Below, in pieces: positions 50,172 through 59,368 of a DNA stretch of 64,000 bases. Source of the stretch: an uncultured Eubacteriales bacterium. Its GTDB lineage: Bacteria; Bacillota; Clostridia; Oscillospirales; Oscillospiraceae. Within the stretch, counting starts at the first letter, position 1. Every line of letters begins with the position of its first letter. The notes under the pieces were generated by a model, which searched no databases, was not told where the DNA came from, and worked only from the letters and a program-made list of their open reading frames with translations. The DNA lies in assembly GCA_900543085.1 (NCBI GenBank), contig UQQF01000001.1:124001-188000 (forward strand), read 5' to 3'. A program made the translations under genes and the position numbers.

Positions 50172-51859
50172 TTCATTAGCCCTCCCTCTTTGTATGCACA
50201 CGCCGCGTCGAGCTGTTCCTCGGCGCTCTTGAGCGTAGTGTCCGTTATGTTGTCGCCGCTGTGCAGTCGCGCTATCTCCCTTATGCGCCCGTCCCTGTCC
50301 AACGCGGTCACGGCTGTGTAAGTCCTCCCGCCGCGCTCGCGCTTTTCCACGTGGAAGTGCGTGTCCGCCATCGCGGCTATCTGCGGCAGGTGCGTCACGC
50401 ATATGACCTGCTTTCTGCGCGAGATGTGCGCCAGCTTCTCCGCCACCCTCTGGGCGGCGATGCCGGAGATTCCCTCGTCTATCTCGTCGAAGACGAGCGT
50501 GTCCGGACCTGCGCGCTCGGTGAGCACGTCCTTCATTACAAGCATGATGCGCGCCAGCTCGCCTCCGGAGGCGATGCGGGATATGCGCCCCGGAGCTTCG
50601 CCCGCGTTAGCGCTCATCAAAAAGCGCACCAGGTCGCCGCCGGTGGCGTCAAAGCCCGGACTGCCGGGCATGGGCTTGACCTCCGCGACGAAGCGCACAC
50701 CGGGCATGCTCAGGTCGTGCAGTCCCTCCTGTACCTTCTCCTGGAGGCGCTTTGACACAGCAATGCGTTTATGTGTAAGTGTCTTGGCTGCATTATACGC
50801 CGCCTTTTCCTTTTTTGCAAGCTCTAATGCCAATTCTTCTCGCATGGCCGTCGAGTTTTGCAGCCTGTCATACTCGGCCTGCGAGCTTTCCAGCAGGTCT
50901 ATCAGCCCCTGCTCGTCGCACTGATAGCGCTTTTCCAGGCGGCGGAGCTGAGCCAGGCGCGTCTCGAGCGCGTCGTACTCGCCCTCGTTGATGTCCAGGC
51001 TGTCGCGCATGTCGCGTATGCGCTCCGCCGCGTCGTTGAGTTCGGCCAGGGCGCTGCTCAGCTCGTCGGCGGCCTCCCTGAGCTCCGGCGCAAATTCCGA
51101 TGCGCGGCGGCACCAGCCCTCTGCGTCCCCGGCCAGCTCTATCGCGCTGCCCGACGAGGAATACAGCGCCTCGAAGGCGGCGTCCAGCGCCTCGGTCAGC
51201 TTCTCTGAGTTGCGCAGCAAGTCCCGCCTGGCGGTGAGCTGCTCCTCCTCGCCGGGCACCAGCCTGGCGCCCTGCAGCTCCTGGACCGTGCGCTCAAGCT
51301 CGAGCAGCTTCATCTCCCGCTCTCGCTCGCCCATGTCCAGCTTTGCAAGCTCGTCCCTGGCAGCGCGATAGGCGTCGTAGACGGACTTGTACTCGGCCAG
51401 ATCGGACTCGAGACCCCCGAAGGCGTCCAGGTATGCGCGGTGATTGGCCTCGTCCAGCAGCGCCCTGCCGTCGTTCTGGCCGTGTATGTCCAGCAGCATC
51501 GAGCCGAGCTGGCGCAGCTCTGCGGCGGTGACGCTCGCGCCGTTGACGGTGGCCGAGCTTTTGCCCTCGGCGGACACGCGGCGGCGTATGACTATGCCGT
51601 CCTCGTCCGTGTCCAGCCCGCTTTGCAGCAGCCACTCGTCGGCCTGCGCGTCGGTGAACACGGCGCTGGCGCTGGCTCTTTCCGCGCCCGTGCGCACCAG
51701 TTCCCTGCTCACCCGCGCTCCCAGTATGGCCTGGAGCGAGTCTATGACTATGCTCTTGCCTGCGCCCGTCTCGCCGGTGAGGACGTTCAGTCCCGCAGCC
51801 GGCTCGATGTCCGCGCGCTCGATGACCGCTATGTTTTCTATGTGCAGCTCCCTGAGCAT
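50168..51859 (-). CDS. recN: DNA repair protein RecN
   Basis: The 563-residue SMC-like ATPase acts early in double-strand-break repair. It has Walker A VLTGETGAGKSIVIDSL at the N-terminus, a central coiled-coil region (about residues 160-370), and the signature/Walker B end with SGGELARIMLVMKDV and LVFDEIDEGISG. It is preceded by argR, as in B. subtilis. After it, spo0A and spoIVB, its usual Firmicutes neighbours, are not present. Confidence 0.97.
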   Translation of the reverse strand: MLRELHIENIAVIERADIEPAAGLNVLTGETGAGKSIVIDSLQAILGARVSRELVRTGAERASASAVFTDAQADEWLLQSGLDTDEDGIVIRRRVSAEGKSSATVNGASVTAAELRQLGSMLLDIHGQNDGRALLDEANHRAYLDAFGGLESDLAEYKSVYDAYRAARDELAKLDMGEREREMKLLELERTVQELQGARLVPGEEEQLTARRDLLRNSEKLTEALDAAFEALYSSSGSAIELAGDAEGWCRRASEFAPELREAADELSSALAELNDAAERIRDMRDSLDINEGEYDALETRLAQLRRLEKRYQCDEQGLIDLLESSQAEYDRLQNSTAMREELALELAKKEKAAYNAAKTLTHKRIAVSKRLQEKVQEGLHDLSMPGVRFVAEVKPMPGSPGFDATGGDLVRFLMSANAGEAPGRISRIASGGELARIMLVMKDVLTERAGPDTLVFDEIDEGISGIAAQRVAEKLAHISRRKQVICVTHLPQIAAMADTHFHVEKRERGGRTYTAVTALDRDGRIREIARLHSGDNITDTTLKSAEEQLDAACAYKEGGLMK

Positions 51860-51911
51860 TTTGCACCTCGCTGATAGGATTGGTTTTTCCGGCCGGTATC
51901 AAAGGCCGGTG

Positions 51912-52358
51912 TCAGAACAGCTTGCGAACCTCCTCGCAGAAGGCCTCGGCGCTTTTGACGTCGCGCATGGCCAGGAACACCGTGTCGTCTCCGGCCACAG
52001 TTCCGACGAGGGCGGGGATATCCATGCTGTCCATGGCGCTGGAAGCCGCCTGCGCCAGTCCGGGAAGCGTCTTCAAAACGATCAGGTTCATAGCCGTATC
52101 GCAAGATATGACGCCCTCGCGGAAAATCTTGCGCAGCCTCTCGCTGTGCTCAGGAGAGCTGGCCTGGCTGGGCACGCTGTAGCGATATCGCCCGCCGGAG
52201 AGCTCCTTGACCAGGCGCAGCTCCTTGATGTCTCTGGAGAGCGTGGCCTGAGTGGAGCTTATCCCCCGCTCGTTGAGCGCCTGCATGAGCTGGTTCTGGG
52301 TCTCTATCTCCTGAGTGGATATTATCTCGAGGATGACGTTTTGTCTGACTGACTTCAT
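51912..52358 (-). CDS. argR: arginine repressor ArgR
   Basis: The 148-residue regulator has an N-terminal winged helix (ILEIISTQEIETQNQLMQALNERGISSTQATLSRDIKEL) and a C-terminal hexamerisation and arginine-binding domain (ALVGTVAGDDTVFLAM). It should repress arginine biosynthesis in response to arginine. The ATG at 52358 is preceded by AGGAGGCACAT. It lies between nadK and recN, the common Firmicutes order. No ARG box can be verified here. Confidence 0.96.
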   Translation of the reverse strand: MKSVRQNVILEIISTQEIETQNQLMQALNERGISSTQATLSRDIKELRLVKELSGGRYRYSVPSQASSPEHSERLRKIFREGVISCDTAMNLIVLKTLPGLAQAASSAMDSMDIPALVGTVAGDDTVFLAMRDVKSAEAFCEEVRKLF

Positions 52359-52388
52359 ATGTGCCTCCTTATTGTTGAGGTAGCTTTA

Positions 52389-53231
52389 TTATGTCGCGGC
52401 GAGCTTGCCGAGAGCTATGTCGTAAAAGCTCCTGCCGTCCATGTCGGCCAGGATGAGTTTGTTTGCGCTGCGCTCCACACGCACCTCGTCGCCGCCGTCC
52501 AGGTCTATGGCCGGGCTGCCGTCGACGGACAGGAACACGCGCCGGTTGTCGCGGCGTATCGGCGCGATCGTCACCGAGCGCTCGGGCGCGAGGACGAAGG
52601 ATCGCGCGCTCATGGAGTGGGCGCAGATGGGCGTCACCACTATGTTCTCCGCCTCCGGCTCGACTATGGGGCCGCCGGCGCTCATCGAATACGCCGTGGA
52701 GCCGGTGGGCGTCGCGGCGATAACCCCGTCGCCGGAGAAAAACGCGATGCGCTTCCCGTCCGAGGACACGGTCAAGTCCACGCAGTTTACGTCTCCCTTG
52801 ACCACCGCGTCGTTCACGGCGAAGTCGGTCCTGCTCTCGCCGTTTGCGCGGGTGAGCGTGACGTCCAGCAGCATGCGCGCGCTGGGCACATAGTCCCCGG
52901 CCGCGGCGCGGCGAACCAGCTCCAGGTTCTCCGGCTCCACGGTCGCCATGAAGCCCTTGGTGCCCACGTTGACGCCCAGCATGGGTATGCCCAGCGTGAC
53001 GACGTGCCGGGCTACGTGGAGCATGGTTCCGTCCCCGCCGAAGGTTATTATCATGTCGGCACCCTGCGCGGCGTGCGGCAGAGCCACCATCGGAGAGTCC
53101 GTAGGCACGTTGACAAAAGCGGGACTGACCACGGTTTCGCAGCCGTCGCGCTCCAGCATGGCCTTGGCGGCCTTTGTCAGCGTCAGGCCGCGGTCGCGAT
53201 ATGGATTTGGCGCGAGGACGATTTTTTTCAT
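52389..53231 (-). CDS. nadK: NAD kinase
   Basis: The 280-residue enzyme makes NADP from NAD and ATP. Hallmarks are ITFGGDGTML, LGVNVGTKGFMATV, the NDAVV box, DGVIAATPTGSTAYSMSAGGPIV and a C-terminal SVDGS. It overlaps the tlyA gene by 4 bases and is 30 bases upstream of argR. This position of nadK between tlyA and argR is common in Clostridia. Confidence 0.96.
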   Translation of the reverse strand: MKKIVLAPNPYRDRGLTLTKAAKAMLERDGCETVVSPAFVNVPTDSPMVALPHAAQGADMIITFGGDGTMLHVARHVVTLGIPMLGVNVGTKGFMATVEPENLELVRRAAAGDYVPSARMLLDVTLTRANGESRTDFAVNDAVVKGDVNCVDLTVSSDGKRIAFFSGDGVIAATPTGSTAYSMSAGGPIVEPEAENIVVTPICAHSMSARSFVLAPERSVTIAPIRRDNRRVFLSVDGSPAIDLDGGDEVRVERSANKLILADMDGRSFYDIALGKLAAT

Positions 53232-54031
53232 AGCGTGTCCAACTCCCCGTGCGAAGCCGCCACGAGCGCCGTGATGTCAGGCGCTATGGAGTCTCCGCCG
53301 TCTGCCTTCAAGTACGCCAGGTACTCAATATTCCCCTCGGGGCCGCGTATGGGCGAGTAGTCCAGACCCATGAGCGTATACCCCGCGGTCGGGAAAAACT
53401 CGCACATCTCGCGGAGCACCCGCTCGTGCACCGCCTTGTCGCGCACCACGCCCTTTTTGCCGACGTCAGCCTTTCCGGCTTCGAACTGCGGCTTTATGAG
53501 GCACACGACCTCGCCGCCGGGCTTGAGCAGACCGTGGAGCGCCGGAAGGATGAGGCGTATCGAGATGAACGAGACGTCCATGACGCCCAAGTCCATGCTC
53601 TCCGGGAACATGTCCGGGGTGAGCGCGCGGGCGTTGGTGCGCTCCATGACCACGACGCGGCTGTCCTGACGCAGCTGCCAGGCCAGCTGGCCGTAGCCCA
53701 CGTCCACGGCGTAGACCTTCGTCGCGCCGTTTTTCAGCAGCACGTCGGTGAAGCCGCCGGTGGACGCGCCGCAGTCTATGCAGACCTTCCCCGCCGGTTC
53801 GACGGGGAACACCTCCAGCGCCTTGGCCAGCTTGAAGCCGCCGCGGGAGACATACGGGCAGGCGTTGCCGCGCACGACTATCTCGGCGTCGTCGCTCACC
53901 TGGGTGCCGGGCTTGTCCGACTTCTGTCCGTTGACATAGACTATGCCGCTCATGATAGTGGCCTTGGCCTTCTCGCGGCTCTCGGCCAGCCCCAGCTCAA
54001 ACAGTCTCTGATCCAGGCGTTTACCCTTCAT
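53228..54031 (-). CDS. tlyA: TlyA-family rRNA (cytidine-2'-O)-methyltransferase
   Basis: The 267-residue protein has an N-terminal S4 RNA-binding domain (MKGKRLDQRLFELGLAESREKAKATIMSGIVYVNG) and an FtsJ-like methyltransferase domain with VSRGGFKLAKAL, CIDCGASTGGFTDVLL and DVSFISIRLILPAL. Relatives methylate ribosomal RNA at cytidine. It overlaps dxs by 11 bases and nadK by 4, so it is part of one transcript. Confidence 0.95.
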   Translation of the reverse strand: MKGKRLDQRLFELGLAESREKAKATIMSGIVYVNGQKSDKPGTQVSDDAEIVVRGNACPYVSRGGFKLAKALEVFPVEPAGKVCIDCGASTGGFTDVLLKNGATKVYAVDVGYGQLAWQLRQDSRVVVMERTNARALTPDMFPESMDLGVMDVSFISIRLILPALHGLLKPGGEVVCLIKPQFEAGKADVGKKGVVRDKAVHERVLREMCEFFPTAGYTLMGLDYSPIRGPEGNIEYLAYLKADGGDSIAPDITALVAASHGELDTL

Positions 54032-55871
54032 CGCGCAACAGCTCCTTCACGGCGCCTGCAATAGCGGCGGCGTCTATACCGCACTCGTGCCGCAGCTCTG
54101 CCGCAGTCCCCTGCCCGACTATTCCGCCGCGCAGGTTGAGCAGGGTGGCGCGCAGTGCGGCGCCGCGCTGGACGGAGAGCGAGAGCAGCTTTTCGCCCAC
54201 GCACCCGCTCGCACAGACCTCCTCGGCCACTACGACGCGCTCCACACCTTCAAGCTCGGTCAAAACCTCGTCGGCGGGCAGCGGGCACACTCTGCCCAGC
54301 TTTACTATTCTCACGTCCACGCCCGCCTCGGCCAGCTTGCTCTGAGCGGCGAGCGCCTCGTTTATCATGGTGCCGTAGACTATTATCGCCGCGTCGCGCC
54401 CTGCTCCAAACGTGCGCACCGGCAGCGCGCCGCCGGAGCGGTACCCGCCCTCTCCGCCGCGCGGATAGCGCAGCGCCACGGGGCCTGCGGTCTCATACAG
54501 CGCCGCGGTGAGCATGTCCCGCAGCTCGGCAAAGGACGCCGGACACCAGAGCGTCATACCCGGCACGGTGGAGAGATACGCCACGTCGAAGACGCCGTGG
54601 TGCGTCTCGCCGTCCTCTCCCACCAGCCCGGCGCGGTCGACGCCCAAAACCACGTGCAGCCCCAGCAGCGACACATCGTGTATCAGCTGGTCGTACGCGC
54701 GCTGCAAAAAGCTTGAATATATAGCCGCAACGGGCAGCATGCCCTGCTTGGCCATACCGGCCGCCATGGCTACCGTGTGAGCCTCGGCTATGCCGGTGTC
54801 AAAGAACCGCTCCGGGAACCGGCGCTCAAAACCCGAGAGCCCTGTGCCGTCGGCCATTGCGGCGGTCAGCGCCGCGATGCGGCTGTCTGCACCGGCCAGC
54901 AGCTCCAGCTCACGCCCGAATACGCCGGAGAAGGTCTCCCCGCCTTTTTTCAGCACGCCCGTGACCGGGTCGTAAGGCCCCACTCCGTGGTACTTGTCCG
55001 GGTGCAGCTCAGCCATCGTATAGCCGCGGCCCTTCTGCGTTATGACGTGCAGCAGCACGGGCACGCGCATGTCCTTTGCCCACCTCAGCGCGCTCTCCAG
55101 CGCCGCGGTGTCGTGCCCGTCGACGGGTCCAAGATAGTAAAAGCCCAGGTCGTCAAAGACGTTGTTGTGAAGTATGGCGTCCTTGATGTGCTCTTTTACG
55201 GTGTGTATGGCGTCGTATACAGGCTTTATCCTGCCTACAGTGTCCCTGTAACGCCGTTTGAACTCAAAATATGCCGGGCGCACACGCATGCGGCTCAGCA
55301 ATCTGGCCATGCCGCCGACATTGCTGCGTATGCTCATGGCGTTGTCGTTCAGGATGACCACCAGCGGCTCGCCCGACTGACCCGCGTTTGAAAGACCCTC
55401 GTACGCAAGTCCGCCCGTGAGCGCGCCGTCGCCAATGAGCGCGACCACATCATAGCCGGCGCCCTCACGGGTTCTGGCTTGAGCCATTCCGAGCGCCACG
55501 GACACGCTGTTGGAAGCGTGCCCGGCGATAAAAGCGTCGGTCACGCTCTCAGACGGTTTCGGGAATCCGGATATTCCCCCGGAGTGGCGCAGGCGCTCAA
55601 ACCCGGCCATGCGTCCGGTGAGCAGCTTGTGCGTATAGCACTGGTGACCCACGTCAAAGACTATACGGTCTTTCCACGGGTCATATACGCGGTCTAGCAC
55701 GACGGAAAGCTCCACCGTGCCGAGATTCGAGGCCAGGTGCCCGCCGGTACGCGAGAGGCTGTCTATCAAAAATTCGCGCACCTCTCCGCACAGCTCGGGC
55801 AGGCGTTCGGCGGGAAGCTCCGCCAGATCCGCGTGGCTGTGTATATGTTCAAGTATTGACAACTTACTCAA
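54021..55871 (-). CDS. dxs: 1-deoxy-D-xylulose-5-phosphate synthase
   Basis: The 616-residue thiamine-diphosphate enzyme makes DXP from pyruvate and glyceraldehyde 3-phosphate, the first step of the MEP route. The sequence shows GHQCYTHKLLTGR, the ThDP-binding GDGALTGGLAYEGLSNAG ... NDNAMSI, and the transketolase pyrimidine-domain TGIAEAHTVAMAAGMA. The TTG at 55871 has only a weak GAGAG right before it, and the predicted transcription start is at or next to it. A terminator separates it from ispA, whose product is the next isoprenoid enzyme. Confidence 0.96.
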   Translation of the reverse strand: MSKLSILEHIHSHADLAELPAERLPELCGEVREFLIDSLSRTGGHLASNLGTVELSVVLDRVYDPWKDRIVFDVGHQCYTHKLLTGRMAGFERLRHSGGISGFPKPSESVTDAFIAGHASNSVSVALGMAQARTREGAGYDVVALIGDGALTGGLAYEGLSNAGQSGEPLVVILNDNAMSIRSNVGGMARLLSRMRVRPAYFEFKRRYRDTVGRIKPVYDAIHTVKEHIKDAILHNNVFDDLGFYYLGPVDGHDTAALESALRWAKDMRVPVLLHVITQKGRGYTMAELHPDKYHGVGPYDPVTGVLKKGGETFSGVFGRELELLAGADSRIAALTAAMADGTGLSGFERRFPERFFDTGIAEAHTVAMAAGMAKQGMLPVAAIYSSFLQRAYDQLIHDVSLLGLHVVLGVDRAGLVGEDGETHHGVFDVAYLSTVPGMTLWCPASFAELRDMLTAALYETAGPVALRYPRGGEGGYRSGGALPVRTFGAGRDAAIIVYGTMINEALAAQSKLAEAGVDVRIVKLGRVCPLPADEVLTELEGVERVVVAEEVCASGCVGEKLLSLSVQRGAALRATLLNLRGGIVGQGTAAELRHECGIDAAAIAGAVKELLRDEG

Positions 55872-55877
55872 CTCTCT

Positions 55878-55883
55878 ATATTA
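55878..55883 (-). promoter_or_regulatory. -10 box of a likely dxs promoter
   Basis: On the minus strand TAATAT lies 7 bases before the start codon. A partial -35 (TTGTTA) is 15 bases upstream. Confidence 0.4.
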
Positions 55884-55903
55884 TTCTTGGTTACATCATA
55901 ACA

Positions 55904-55941
55904 AAAACCGCCCCGGTTTTCAATAGAGCCGCGGCGGTTTT
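55904..55941 (-). terminator. terminator after ispA
   Basis: On the minus strand AAAACCGCC and GGCGGTTTTT form a stem with a long GC-containing loop and a T-run. Confidence 0.7.
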
Positions 55942-55962
55942 GTGATAATATTCAGAGTATAT

Positions 55963-56841
55963 TCATTTTCTGCGCACGGCCAGGCTGCGCGCAAGCTCGG
56001 TCAGGAAGCCGTCGGCATCCGTACCCGCAACGGTATCGCAGGCCAGGTCGGTTATCTTCTTCACCATGCGCGCGCAATCGGCCTCACCGTAAAGGCTCAT
56101 GAACGTGGTCTTGCCGTCACGCTTGTCCGAGCCGATGGGCTTGCCCAGCTCGCCCACGGTGCTCAGCACATCCAGCATGTCGTCGCGTATCTGGAAGGCC
56201 GAGCCCAGCTGCGCGCCGTAGCGCGAGGCCACGTCTATGGCGGCCTGATCCGCGCCCGCTGCGGCGGCTCCGAGCATACAGGCGGCGGAGAGCAGCGCGC
56301 CGGTCTTGCGCGCCTGAAGGCTGCTCAGCTCGTCGGAGGTGAGCGCGTGACCCTCGGCGGAGAGATCCATGAACTGACCTCCGCAGATACCGTCGACTCC
56401 GGCCGCTCCGGCCAGGATCTCGGCGCACTTTGCCCTGGCCTCCACCGGCAGTCCGCAGCGCAGTATGGCGCCGAAGGCCTCCGCCTGCAGCGCGTCGCCC
56501 GCGAGCACAGCCGTGCTCTCGCCGAACACCTTGTGGTTGGTCGGCTTGCCGCGGCGGAGATCGTCGTTGTCCATGCACGGGAGGTCGTCGTGGATGAGCG
56601 AATATGTGTGCAGCATCTCCACGGCGCAGGCCACCGGCAGCGCCTTCTCGGCCTCCATGCCGTTGAGCCTGGCGAACTCCAGCGTCAGCACCGGGCGGAT
56701 GCGCTTGCCTCCGGCGGTGAGGGAGTAGTCCATGGCGTCCAGCAGCCCGTCAAAGTCAAAGCCGCGCTCCACGCCGAAGCTGCGCTTGAGCGCAGGCTCT
56801 ATGAGCGCCAGATAGCGGTCGTACCGCTCGCGATACGTCAT
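55963..56841 (-). CDS. ispA: farnesyl/geranyl diphosphate synthase
   Basis: The 292-residue prenyl synthase builds C15 allylic diphosphate. The first aspartate-rich motif is in HDDLPCMDNDDLRRGKPTNHKVFGE and the second in FQIRDDMLDVLST. KRIRPVLTLEF and the start YRERYDRYLALIEPAL are standard. It overlaps xseB by 4 bases, in the order xseA-xseB-ispA found in most Firmicutes. Confidence 0.96.
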   Translation of the reverse strand: MTYRERYDRYLALIEPALKRSFGVERGFDFDGLLDAMDYSLTAGGKRIRPVLTLEFARLNGMEAEKALPVACAVEMLHTYSLIHDDLPCMDNDDLRRGKPTNHKVFGESTAVLAGDALQAEAFGAILRCGLPVEARAKCAEILAGAAGVDGICGGQFMDLSAEGHALTSDELSSLQARKTGALLSAACMLGAAAAGADQAAIDVASRYGAQLGSAFQIRDDMLDVLSTVGELGKPIGSDKRDGKTTFMSLYGEADCARMVKKITDLACDTVAGTDADGFLTELARSLAVRRK

Positions 56842-57083
56842 TGCGCAGCCTCCTCGAAGGGTTCTTCCACAGGCTCGCCGTCTGCGCCGGCGCGCAGCTT
56901 GACCACGCGCTGCTCGGCCTCGTCGAGCTGCTTAGTGCACTCCGCCACCAGGGCGGCGCCCTCCTCAAAAAGCTTGAGCGAGTCTGCCAGCGGCGCGTCG
57001 CCGCGCTCGAGCTGGCGGACTATGTCGCCCAGGCGGGTGAGCTGCTGCTCAAAGCTGGGCGTATTTTCAGTCTTGTTTTCCAT
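56838..57083 (-). CDS. xseB: exodeoxyribonuclease VII small subunit
   Basis: The 81-residue protein is the helical small chain: SFEQQLTRLGDIVRQLERGDAPLADSLKLFEEGAALVAECTKQL is the complete family core. The ATG at 57083 has GGAGG 6 bases upstream. It overlaps the end of xseA by 17 bases and the start of ispA by 4. Confidence 0.93.
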   Translation of the reverse strand: MENKTENTPSFEQQLTRLGDIVRQLERGDAPLADSLKLFEEGAALVAECTKQLDEAEQRVVKLRAGADGEPVEEPFEEAAQ

Positions 57084-58344
57084 ATACATCCTCCACCCTG
57101 CACCCCAGCGCACCGCTGGCAAGGCGCACCGTGAGCTTGTCCCCGGCGCGCACGCCGGAGCTGTCTTTTACCGCACGGCCGTCTTCGTCCATGGCTATCG
57201 CATAGCCGCGTGACAGCACCTTCAGCGGGCTGAGCGCGTCGAGCTTGGCCGCCGCGCGCAGGTATTCGTTCTTCTTGCGCGTCATGGCCGCATCCAAGGC
57301 CGAATTCAGCCGCGAGGCGAGGTTGTCCAGCTGCGACCTGCTCTTTGAGGCGAAAACGGAGGCGGCCTCCAGCCTTACGCGCAGAGTCTCCACCTGGGAG
57401 CGGCGCTGTTCTATGAAGCCCGTGGCCGACTGGAGCACACGACGGGACGAGAGCGCCTCGAGCGCCTCGCGCGAACCAGATATGCGCTTGGCCATAGAGT
57501 TTTCCAGCCTGCGCATGGCGCTGTCGATGGCCTGCATCAGCTCTGTCACGTCCGGCGCGGCAAGCTCGGCCGCGTTGGACGGCGTAGCCGCGCGCAGGTC
57601 GGCCACGAAGTCCGCGATCGTCACGTCCGGCTCGTGCCCGACGGCTGATATGACGGGTATCTCGCAGTCGTATATCGCCCGAGCGACGCGCTCGTCATTG
57701 AACGCCCACAGGTCTTCTATCGAGCCGCCGCCGCGTCCGGTTATCACCACGTCGGCCACCTTGTGCTCGCTTGCATATCGCAGTGCGGCGGCGATCTCGC
57801 CGGGCGCCTCGACGCCCTGGACGCGGACGGGCAGGAGCATTATCTTGCCCATCGGCCAGCGGCGGCGCAGCACGCGTATGATGTCGTGCACGGCCGCACC
57901 GGCGCTGGAGGTGATGACCGCAATGCGCTCGGGATAGCGCGGTATCGGCTTTTTGTGGCTGCGGTCAAAGAGCCCCTCTTTCTCCAGCTTGGCCTTGAGC
58001 TGCTCGTAGGCCATCTGCAGGTCGCCGAAGCCCTCGGGCATAAGCGCCTCGCAGTAGAGCTGATAGGCTCCGTCGCGCGGGTACACGCTTATGCGCCCCC
58101 AGGCCGTAACGCCCATGCCGCTCTCCGGGCGAAAGCGCAGCTTGCCCGCGGCGGAGCGGAACATGACGCACTTGAGCGAGCTCTCGGCGTCCTTGAGCGT
58201 GAAGTAGTGGTGTCCCGAGGGGTAGATCTTGTAGTTGGACAGCTCGCCGCGCACGGCCACGGAGCCGAGGAAATCGTCCCTGTCGACCAGAGACTTTATG
58301 TACGCGTTGAGCTGTGATACCGTCAGAGCTTCCTGCGCGCTCAT
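57067..58344 (-). CDS. xseA: exodeoxyribonuclease VII large subunit
   Basis: The 425-residue nuclease chain has an OB-fold (LTVSQLNAYIKSLVDRDDFLGSVAVRGELSNYK), the catalytic region with VITSSAGAAVHDIIRVLRRRWP, ITGRGGGSIEDLWAFNDE and a long helical C-terminus. It degrades single-stranded DNA with XseB. The ATG at 58344 overlaps the nusB stop (ATGA). The folD gene that lies here in B. subtilis is missing. Confidence 0.96.
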   Translation of the reverse strand: MSAQEALTVSQLNAYIKSLVDRDDFLGSVAVRGELSNYKIYPSGHHYFTLKDAESSLKCVMFRSAAGKLRFRPESGMGVTAWGRISVYPRDGAYQLYCEALMPEGFGDLQMAYEQLKAKLEKEGLFDRSHKKPIPRYPERIAVITSSAGAAVHDIIRVLRRRWPMGKIMLLPVRVQGVEAPGEIAAALRYASEHKVADVVITGRGGGSIEDLWAFNDERVARAIYDCEIPVISAVGHEPDVTIADFVADLRAATPSNAAELAAPDVTELMQAIDSAMRRLENSMAKRISGSREALEALSSRRVLQSATGFIEQRRSQVETLRVRLEAASVFASKSRSQLDNLASRLNSALDAAMTRKKNEYLRAAAKLDALSPLKVLSRGYAIAMDEDGRAVKDSSGVRAGDKLTVRLASGALGCRVEDVYGKQD

Positions 58345-58823
58345 TCCGCGCTCTCCGCCGCGGCCTCGTCCTGCCCGGCCTCGCCGCGCATGAAGCCGCC
58401 GAGGACGCCGTTTATGAACGAGACGGTCTCCGGCTCCTCGAAGCTCTTTGCCAGCTCCACCGCCTCGTTTATGGCCACACTGGGCGTGACGTCGGCGTCG
58501 CCGAGATAGAGTATCTCGGTCAGCGCGCACCTGAGCACGGCCATCGCGGTGCGCGTAATGCGCTCCGGCCTCCAGCCGTGAGCATGGCGGCGCACCAGCT
58601 CGTCCAGCTCGAGCCTGTGCTCGGTGGACAGGCGCACCAGCGAGCGGATGTATGCCAGCTCCTCGTCGCCGGGCGCTTCCGCTATGGCGCCCTCCTCATC
58701 CTGCAAGGTCGCAAGATGCTCGGGCTCAAAGTATTCGTCAACCAGTGCGTCCGGGTCTTGCAGCGACGCGGCCTGGGCGTAAATCAGCCGAACAGCGGCC
58801 TCCCTTGCCCTGCGCCTGGTCAT
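58341..58823 (-). CDS. nusB: transcription antitermination factor NusB
   Basis: The 160-residue helical protein has the start TRRRAREAAVRLIYAQA and the C-terminal core RITRTAMAVLRCALTEILYLGDADVTPSVAINEAVELAKSF with SFINGVLGGF. It binds boxA RNA with NusE in rRNA antitermination. It overlaps the Asp23 gene by 4 bases and xseA by 4. Confidence 0.95.
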   Translation of the reverse strand: MTRRRAREAAVRLIYAQAASLQDPDALVDEYFEPEHLATLQDEEGAIAEAPGDEELAYIRSLVRLSTEHRLELDELVRRHAHGWRPERITRTAMAVLRCALTEILYLGDADVTPSVAINEAVELAKSFEEPETVSFINGVLGGFMRGEAGQDEAAAESAE

Positions 58824-59185
58824 TGCTTGTCGAATGCCACGCCGGAGACGTGGACGTTGACCACGGGGGTGCCCATGCCGGCCATGGACTCCACGGCCTG
58901 GGTCACCGCATCCTGCACCTGCTGCGCGACGCCCACGACGTTGCAGCCGTAGCGCACCATGATTATCACGTCGACGGTCATCTTTCCGTCCTCTATCTGA
59001 ACCTTCAGACCCTTACCGGGGTTCTTGATGCCAAGCAGCTCGGCCAGATCCGCACCCGCGTTGTTCGCGAGAGCGGCCACTCCGTCGATCTCGGAAACTG
59101 CGGCCTTTACCATGCCGGTGAGCACGTCCTCAGAGATATAGATGCTGCCCTTTTCGCCCTGGCAGGTGATGTAGTTCTCGCCCAT
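58820..59185 (-). CDS. Asp23/Gls24-family envelope stress protein (YqhY-like)
   Basis: The 121-residue protein is a single Asp23 domain: ITCQGEKGSIYISEDVLTGMV, AVSEIDGVAALANN, GLKVQIEDGKMTVDVIIMVRYGCNV and VTQAVESMAG. In B. subtilis the corresponding gene yqhY lies upstream of nusB and affects acetyl-CoA carboxylase control. The ATG at 59185 has GGAGG 8 bases upstream. A strong promoter starts the nusB-ispA transcript here. Confidence 0.93.
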   Translation of the reverse strand: MGENYITCQGEKGSIYISEDVLTGMVKAAVSEIDGVAALANNAGADLAELLGIKNPGKGLKVQIEDGKMTVDVIIMVRYGCNVVGVAQQVQDAVTQAVESMAGMGTPVVNVHVSGVAFDKQ

Positions 59186-59230
59186 TGCGTGAACCTCCTT
59201 ATTTCGCTTGTGCCATATTGGCAATGTACT

Positions 59231-59259
59231 ATTATAACCCAGAGAACGGCGGATTTCAA
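59231..59259 (-). promoter_or_regulatory. promoter of the Asp23-nusB-xseA-xseB-ispA operon
   Basis: On the minus strand TTGAAA and a perfect TATAAT have a 17-base spacer. A small dyad TGCCA-TAT-TGGCA (59211-59223) lies at the start of the leader. Confidence 0.85.
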
Positions 59260-59305
59260 CCATATATTGCGGCTCTTTTTCGCGCGGCACCAAAGGCTGG
59301 AGCCA

Positions 59306-59353
59306 TGTAAAAACGCCCCTGCGTCTCCTTCCCGCCGTGGAGCCGCAGGGGCG
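59306..59353 (-). terminator. terminator of the spoIIIA operon
   Basis: On the minus strand CGCCCCTGCG / CGCAGGGGCG has a long inner stem (CTCC / GGAG) and ends in TTTTT. Confidence 0.88.
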
Positions 59354-59368
59354 CGCAGTTTTGCGCAC

